Positions 5,387 to 8,396 of a stretch of DNA of 8,396 nt are shown here, in pieces. The position numbers and the translations under genes were made by a program. The stretch spans positions 1 to 8,396 of the forward strand of contig JAIPER010000135.1 in assembly GCA_021737115.1 (NCBI GenBank), given 5' to 3'. Under the pieces are notes generated by a model. That model searched no databases and was not told the origin of the DNA. It saw nothing but the letters and a program-made list of their open reading frames with translations. The stretch's first letter is position 1; the number at the start of each line of letters is the position of its first letter. The DNA comes from Desulfohalobiaceae bacterium. Lineage in GTDB: Bacteria; Desulfobacterota; Desulfovibrionia; Desulfovibrionales; Desulfothermaceae.

Positions 5387-6108
5387 AACTGGAGACCTTG
5401 CTGCGCTGTTTTGCGCGGACCTATTTTATCGGGGCCAATTTCAACACTAAAGGGCTCCAGAATATCGGTCTGTCCTATGCCATGGACCCGGGATTGAAAG
5501 CGCTTTATCCTGACCCCGAAGACCTGCGTCAGGCCAGAGAGAGGTATTTGGGGATCTACAACTGCCATCCCTACTGGGCTCCCTTGCTGGTCGGCTATTT
5601 TCTGTTTTTGGAGCTGAAGATATCCCGGAAGGTTATCTCCGAAAGCGCCCTGGAAAAGGTCAAACAAACAGCGACGTACACCCTGTCGGCCATAGGGGAT
5701 TCATTTTTCAGTGGATCCTTCCTCGTGTTCTGGTCTCTGCTGTTGGTGCTCCTGCTTCTGGTGGGCCTGAAGCAGATTGCTGTGTTGTGGTTCGGTGTTT
5801 GTTTTGTGCTGTTGCAGTTGTTTAAGATCTATATCTTCTGGCAGGGCTGGATCAGAGGCTTGACTTATTTTCAGCGGCTCAAACAGATGAATCTCATTAA
5901 CTGGGGGCAGCGGCTCAAATATGTGAATGCGGGTCTTTTGCTTCTGATATGGGTGACTATTTCCCCCTTTTCCAGATCGCCGCTGGCTTTCGCTCTGGCC
6001 AGTTGCGTCTTGGGGTTGGCGGTCTGGCTGCTCTGGTACAGATCGGTTGCCCGTGAGTTTTTGCTGCTTGCGTATGGAATAACCCTCTTCGGCTATTTTT
6101 GGTTATGA
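5383..6108 (+). CDS. PTS system mannose/fructose/sorbose-family IID component homologue
   Basis: This 241-residue membrane protein resembles the EIID (ManZ) subunit of mannose-type PTS permeases. Family-like segments are LLRCFARTYFIGANFNTKGLQN (6-27), the IGLSYAMDPGLKALYPD stretch (28-44), RERYLGIYNCHPYWAPLLVG (52-71) and LSAIGDSFFSG (101-111). The C-terminal half is very hydrophobic, with likely membrane segments at about 110-128, 132-153, 182-196, 200-218 and 224-241. EIID subunits carry no phosphorylation site and work with EIIC in the membrane. The protein is shorter than E. coli ManZ (about 283). Its start GTG 5383 overlaps the rsmI stop (GTGA), and its stop overlaps the ptsH start (ATGA). 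No IIA, IIB or IIC gene accompanies it here, so its partners must lie elsewhere or be absent. The family call is from recognised motifs, not from a search. Confidence 0.8.
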   Translation: MKLETLLRCFARTYFIGANFNTKGLQNIGLSYAMDPGLKALYPDPEDLRQARERYLGIYNCHPYWAPLLVGYFLFLELKISRKVISESALEKVKQTATYTLSAIGDSFFSGSFLVFWSLLLVLLLLVGLKQIAVLWFGVCFVLLQLFKIYIFWQGWIRGLTYFQRLKQMNLINWGQRLKYVNAGLLLLIWVTISPFSRSPLAFALASCVLGLAVWLLWYRSVAREFLLLAYGITLFGYFWL

Positions 6109-6380
6109 GTGAAACGATTTCAAAATTGGTCCATATTCGCAATTCATTGGGACTGCATGCCCGTCCGGCCGCGCTTCTGGCCCAGGAGGCAGCCAAATTC
6201 GATGCCCGGGTAAAGCTGATCGCCGATGAGATGGAGGCGGATGCCAAATCCGTACTGGATATCCTCAGCCTGGCCGCGGTGAAGGGGAAAACCGTTGTCC
6301 TGCAGGCCGAGGGCAGTGATGCCAGGGAGGCTGTGCTCCATCTGGAGCATTTTTTCAAAGAAGGTTTTGGAGAAAATTGA
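6105..6380 (+). CDS. ptsH: Phosphocarrier protein HPr
   Basis: HPr is the small cytosolic phosphocarrier that takes phosphate from Enzyme I and hands it to EIIA domains. The 91-residue product has the active-site segment NSLGLHARPAALLAQ (13-27), with His18 as the phosphorylated residue and Arg20 beside it. The second conserved segment, DAKSVLDILSLAAVKG (46-61), places Ser49 at the position of the regulatory Ser46 of Gram-positive HPr. A phosphorylation role there is possible but unproven; no HPr kinase gene is in the window. ATG 6105 is chosen over an in-frame TTG at 6099 because it overlaps the upstream stop as ATGA, indicating translational coupling; no strong Shine-Dalgarno sequence is visible. 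ptsI starts 2 nt after its stop. Confidence 0.96.
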   Translation: MSETISKLVHIRNSLGLHARPAALLAQEAAKFDARVKLIADEMEADAKSVLDILSLAAVKGKTVVLQAEGSDAREAVLHLEHFFKEGFGEN

Positions 6381-6382
6381 TC

Positions 6383-8161
6383 ATGGCTCTTCGGCTTCTC
6401 AAAGGCGTTCCGGTTTCATCCGGCATTTCCATCGGCCAGGCCTATCTGCTGGGGGAGGATCACTACTGTCTCATACCCAGGCAGAACATCACCAAGGAAC
6501 TGGTCTCCCACGAGGTGGAGAGGCTGGAGCAGGCCTTTGACAGGGCCTTGGAGGAATTGAAAAAGGTACGGGAAACGATCCCGGTCGAGCAGTCCGAACA
6601 CGTGGCCATTTTGGATGTCCATATCATGATCCTGCGGGACCCCAAGCTTCGCTCCACCACAAAACGCTACATCGAGGACATGCATCTCAATGCAGAGTGG
6701 GCCCTGGAAAAGGGGGTGGCCGAGATCGAAAGGAAGTTCGAGGCCATCGATGACGATTATTTCCGGGCCAGAGCCCAGGAACTGCGGCTTCTCACCAGAA
6801 GGGTCAAGAATCAGCTCGTTGGCAATCCCGAACCGGTGAAGCCGATCACCTCCCGGGTCATTCTCCTGGCCAACAATCTGAGTCCGGCGGATACTGCGGA
6901 ACTGGACGTCAGCAAGATCATGGCCTTTGCCACGGTCCAGGGGGGGCGGACTTCCCATGTGGCCATATTGGCCAGGACTCTGGAAATTCCGGCTGTGGTC
7001 GGGGTTGAGGGACTGCTGTCTTCGGTGGAAGACGGCCAGATCATCATTATCGACGGGCTCAAAGGTCAGATCGTGGTCGGACCCGACGACGAAGAACTGA
7101 CCAAGTACACGGATCTGCAGTATCAGTTTGAACACTACCGGAAAGAGGTCATGCGGCACCGGGACCTGCCGGCGCTGACCACCGACGGGCACAGGGTTCA
7201 AGCCTTTGCCAACATCGAGCTCTTTGAGGAAGTCTCGGCAGTTTTTGACTACGGTGCAGAGGGAGTGGGGCTGTACCGAACCGAGTACACCTACCTGAAC
7301 AGATCGGATCTGCCTTCAGAAGAGGAGTTGTTCGAAGAATACCGGGATCTGGCCTCGATCCTGGCCCCGCGGAAACTGATCATCCGGACTCTGGATGCCG
7401 GGGGAGACAAGATCGGTCAAGGCTTTGAATATCTCGAGGAAGACAATCCCGCGCTCGGCCTGAGGGCGGTTCGCTTCTGCATGCGTTATCAGGATATTTT
7501 CAAGACCCAGCTCCGGGCCATCCTGCGGGCGGCCTGTCTGGAAAACGTATCCCTGATGTTCCCGATGATTTCCGGGACCAGTGAACTGCGGCAAGCCAAG
7601 GGGATCCTGGAGGAAGTCAAATCTGAACTGAGAAGCGGCAAAATCCCGTTCGGGGAAGAGATGCCGGTGGGGATCATGATGGAGTTGCCTTCTGCGGTCA
7701 TGATTGCCGATATCCTGGCCAAGGAGGCCGATTTTTTCGCCATCGGCACCAACGATCTCATCCAGTACTCCCTGGGCATCGACAGAACCAACCGCTTTGT
7801 GGCCCATCTCTATCAACCCCTGCATCCGGCCCTGATTCGAAGCCTCAAGTGTATCGTTGATGCCGGACGTAAACAGGGGATCGAGGTCAGCATGTGCGGG
7901 GAGATGGCCTCCGACCCCTACTGCCTGCCGATTCTGGTGGGGATGGGAGTCCATTGTCTGAGCCTCAATCCTCAGTCTATTCCCGGGATCAAAAAGGTCT
8001 TGCGCAGCCTGTCCTATAAGGAATGCGCCGCCTTGCTGGAAGAGGTCTTGCAGAGTGATTCCGTGACCTGGAACAACAAGTTGATCCGGGAGACTATCTT
8101 TAAAAAGTTTCCCGATGAGTTGATGTTTTATTCCTCCATGCTGGAGCGGGAGGAGGAGTAG
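6383..8161 (+). CDS. ptsI: Phosphoenolpyruvate-protein phosphotransferase, PTS Enzyme I
   Basis: Enzyme I autophosphorylates from PEP and passes the phosphate to HPr. From ATG 6383 it has 592 residues, close to the usual 570-590. The N-terminal part (LLKGVPVSSGISIGQAYLL) leads into the helical HPr-binding domain. The phosphohistidine domain has GGRTSHVAILARTLEIPAVVG, with active-site His192. The C-terminal PEP-binding barrel shows GLYRTEY (Arg299), IRTLDAGGDK, NPALGLRAVR, GIMMELPSA, FAIGTNDLIQYSLGIDRTN and MCGEMASDP, with Cys505 matching the acid/base cysteine of E. coli Enzyme I. GGAG at 6369-6372 lies 10 nt before ATG 6383. The in-frame TTG at 6377 overlaps the ptsH stop but is too close (4 nt) to that site. 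The enzyme looks intact and active. Confidence 0.97.
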   Translation: MALRLLKGVPVSSGISIGQAYLLGEDHYCLIPRQNITKELVSHEVERLEQAFDRALEELKKVRETIPVEQSEHVAILDVHIMILRDPKLRSTTKRYIEDMHLNAEWALEKGVAEIERKFEAIDDDYFRARAQELRLLTRRVKNQLVGNPEPVKPITSRVILLANNLSPADTAELDVSKIMAFATVQGGRTSHVAILARTLEIPAVVGVEGLLSSVEDGQIIIIDGLKGQIVVGPDDEELTKYTDLQYQFEHYRKEVMRHRDLPALTTDGHRVQAFANIELFEEVSAVFDYGAEGVGLYRTEYTYLNRSDLPSEEELFEEYRDLASILAPRKLIIRTLDAGGDKIGQGFEYLEEDNPALGLRAVRFCMRYQDIFKTQLRAILRAACLENVSLMFPMISGTSELRQAKGILEEVKSELRSGKIPFGEEMPVGIMMELPSAVMIADILAKEADFFAIGTNDLIQYSLGIDRTNRFVAHLYQPLHPALIRSLKCIVDAGRKQGIEVSMCGEMASDPYCLPILVGMGVHCLSLNPQSIPGIKKVLRSLSYKECAALLEEVLQSDSVTWNNKLIRETIFKKFPDELMFYSSMLEREEE

Positions 8162-8168
8162 CAGAACA

Positions 8169-8210
8169 GTGGTCGGTGGCCGGTGGTCGGTTGTCGGTGG
8201 TCAGTGGCCG
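8169..8210. repeat. Heptamer tandem array, six units (GTGGTCG type)
   Basis: Six consecutive 7-bp units start 8 nt after the ptsI stop: GTGGTCG, GTGGCCG, GTGGTCG, GTTGTCG, GTGGTCA and GTGGCCG. The consensus is GTGGYCR. The last unit ends exactly where the 8-bp array begins, with no spacer. The strand is dense in GG doublets. The region is not coding. Comparable intergenic heptamer arrays (for example the STRR repeats of cyanobacteria) are known, but I cannot say whether this family has been described. Confidence 0.85.
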
Positions 8211-8306
8211 GTGAATCAGTGAATCGGTGAATCGGTGAATCAGTGAATCAGTGAATCGGTGAATCGGTGAATCAGTGAATCAGTGAATCGGTGAATCGAT
8301 GAATCT
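8211..8306. repeat. Octamer tandem array GTGAATC[A/G] with 32-bp higher-order period
   Basis: Eleven perfect 8-bp units GTGAATC followed by A or G run from 8211 to 8298, then a degenerate twelfth unit, ATGAATCT (8299-8306). The variable last base reads A,G,G,A,A,G,G,A,A,G,G in order, so four units (32 bp) form the true period: 8211-8242 and 8243-8274 are identical, and 8275-8306 is a third copy differing at two bases in its last unit. Each unit contains TGA, and with an 8-bp period this stops all three plus-strand frames within 24 bp. The array is therefore not coding. Confidence 0.9.
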
Positions 8307-8396
8307 CAGGAGTCGGCCTTGCCTCAGGCGAGCTTGATGTTTAATTGTTTAATATATTTAAGAATGTTTGTCCCTGTTAAAATGATATTAGTTTGA
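8307..8396 (+). other. AT-rich tail after the repeat array, with a small hairpin
   Basis: CTTGCCT (8318-8324) and AGGCGAG (8326-8332) can form a short hairpin (about 6 pairs including one G/U, loop TCA). T-rich but not uninterrupted sequence follows (8338-8350), so this is at best a weak terminator for the PTS genes. From about 8333 to the window end the sequence is markedly AT-rich, which could mark a promoter for a gene beyond the window. I found no -35/-10 pair with proper spacing. Confidence 0.3.

Noticed and set aside
6416..7201. Minus-strand open frame of 261 codons inside ptsI
   Set aside because: It is fully antisense to conserved Enzyme I sequence, with low-complexity, unfamiliar translation; treated as a shadow.
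8211..8306. CRISPR array
   Set aside because: The repeats are 8 bp, directly joined, and have no unique spacers; no cas gene is present.
8333..8396. Promoter in the AT-rich end of the window
   Set aside because: Candidate -35 (TTGATG, TTGTTT, TTGTCC) and -10 (TATATT, TATTTA) boxes do not occur at 16-18 nt spacing.

Overview
The window is a dense, entirely plus-strand housekeeping block. It fits a sulfate-reducing Desulfobacterota bacterium of Desulfovibrionales type. That placement is inferred from three things: the gene order, a TrmD protein carrying a second methyltransferase domain, and a mannose-type PTS EIID followed by HPr and Enzyme I. I could not run a database search, so the taxon is a judgement from memory of these families.

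Layout. Bases 1-249 are the 3' end of ffh (signal recognition particle GTPase). A 231-nt gap with an inverted repeat and a small heptamer repeat leads into the classic ribosome/tRNA-modification cluster: rpsP (S16), khpA (KH RNA-binding protein), rimM (30S maturation factor), trmD fused to a C-terminal SPOUT methyltransferase domain, and rplS (L19). A second gap (3334-3595) contains a strong 12-bp stem-loop. A tightly overlapping set follows: rnhB (RNase HII), yraN (UPF0102), rsmI (16S rRNA 2'-O-methyltransferase), a membrane EIID of the mannose PTS family, ptsH (HPr) and ptsI (Enzyme I). Stop and start codons overlap at rnhB/yraN, yraN/rsmI, rsmI/EIID and EIID/ptsH, so these genes look translationally coupled.

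How they work together. The first half builds and modifies the ribosome and tRNA. RimM acts with S16 in 30S assembly, TrmD makes m1G37 in tRNA, L19 lies at the 30S/50S interface, and RsmI modifies the decoding centre. RNase HII and YraN are nucleic-acid-processing neighbours. The last three genes belong to the phosphotransferase system: EI passes phosphate from PEP to HPr, and the EIID homologue is a membrane subunit of a mannose-type permease. No IIA, IIB or IIC gene is present in this window.

After ptsI (8162-8396) there is no gene. The stretch holds a compound tandem array: six 7-bp units joined directly to twelve 8-bp units. The 8-bp units follow an A-G-G-A variant pattern, giving a strict 32-bp higher-order period. 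This array is the most unusual sequence feature here. I see no CRISPR, tRNA, rRNA, prophage or insertion sequence, and no convincing wholly new system. The points worth checking are the repeat array, the TrmD fusion with its catalytic Asp-to-Glu change, the partner-less EIID, the stem-loop before rnhB, and the 59-nt yraN/rsmI overlap.
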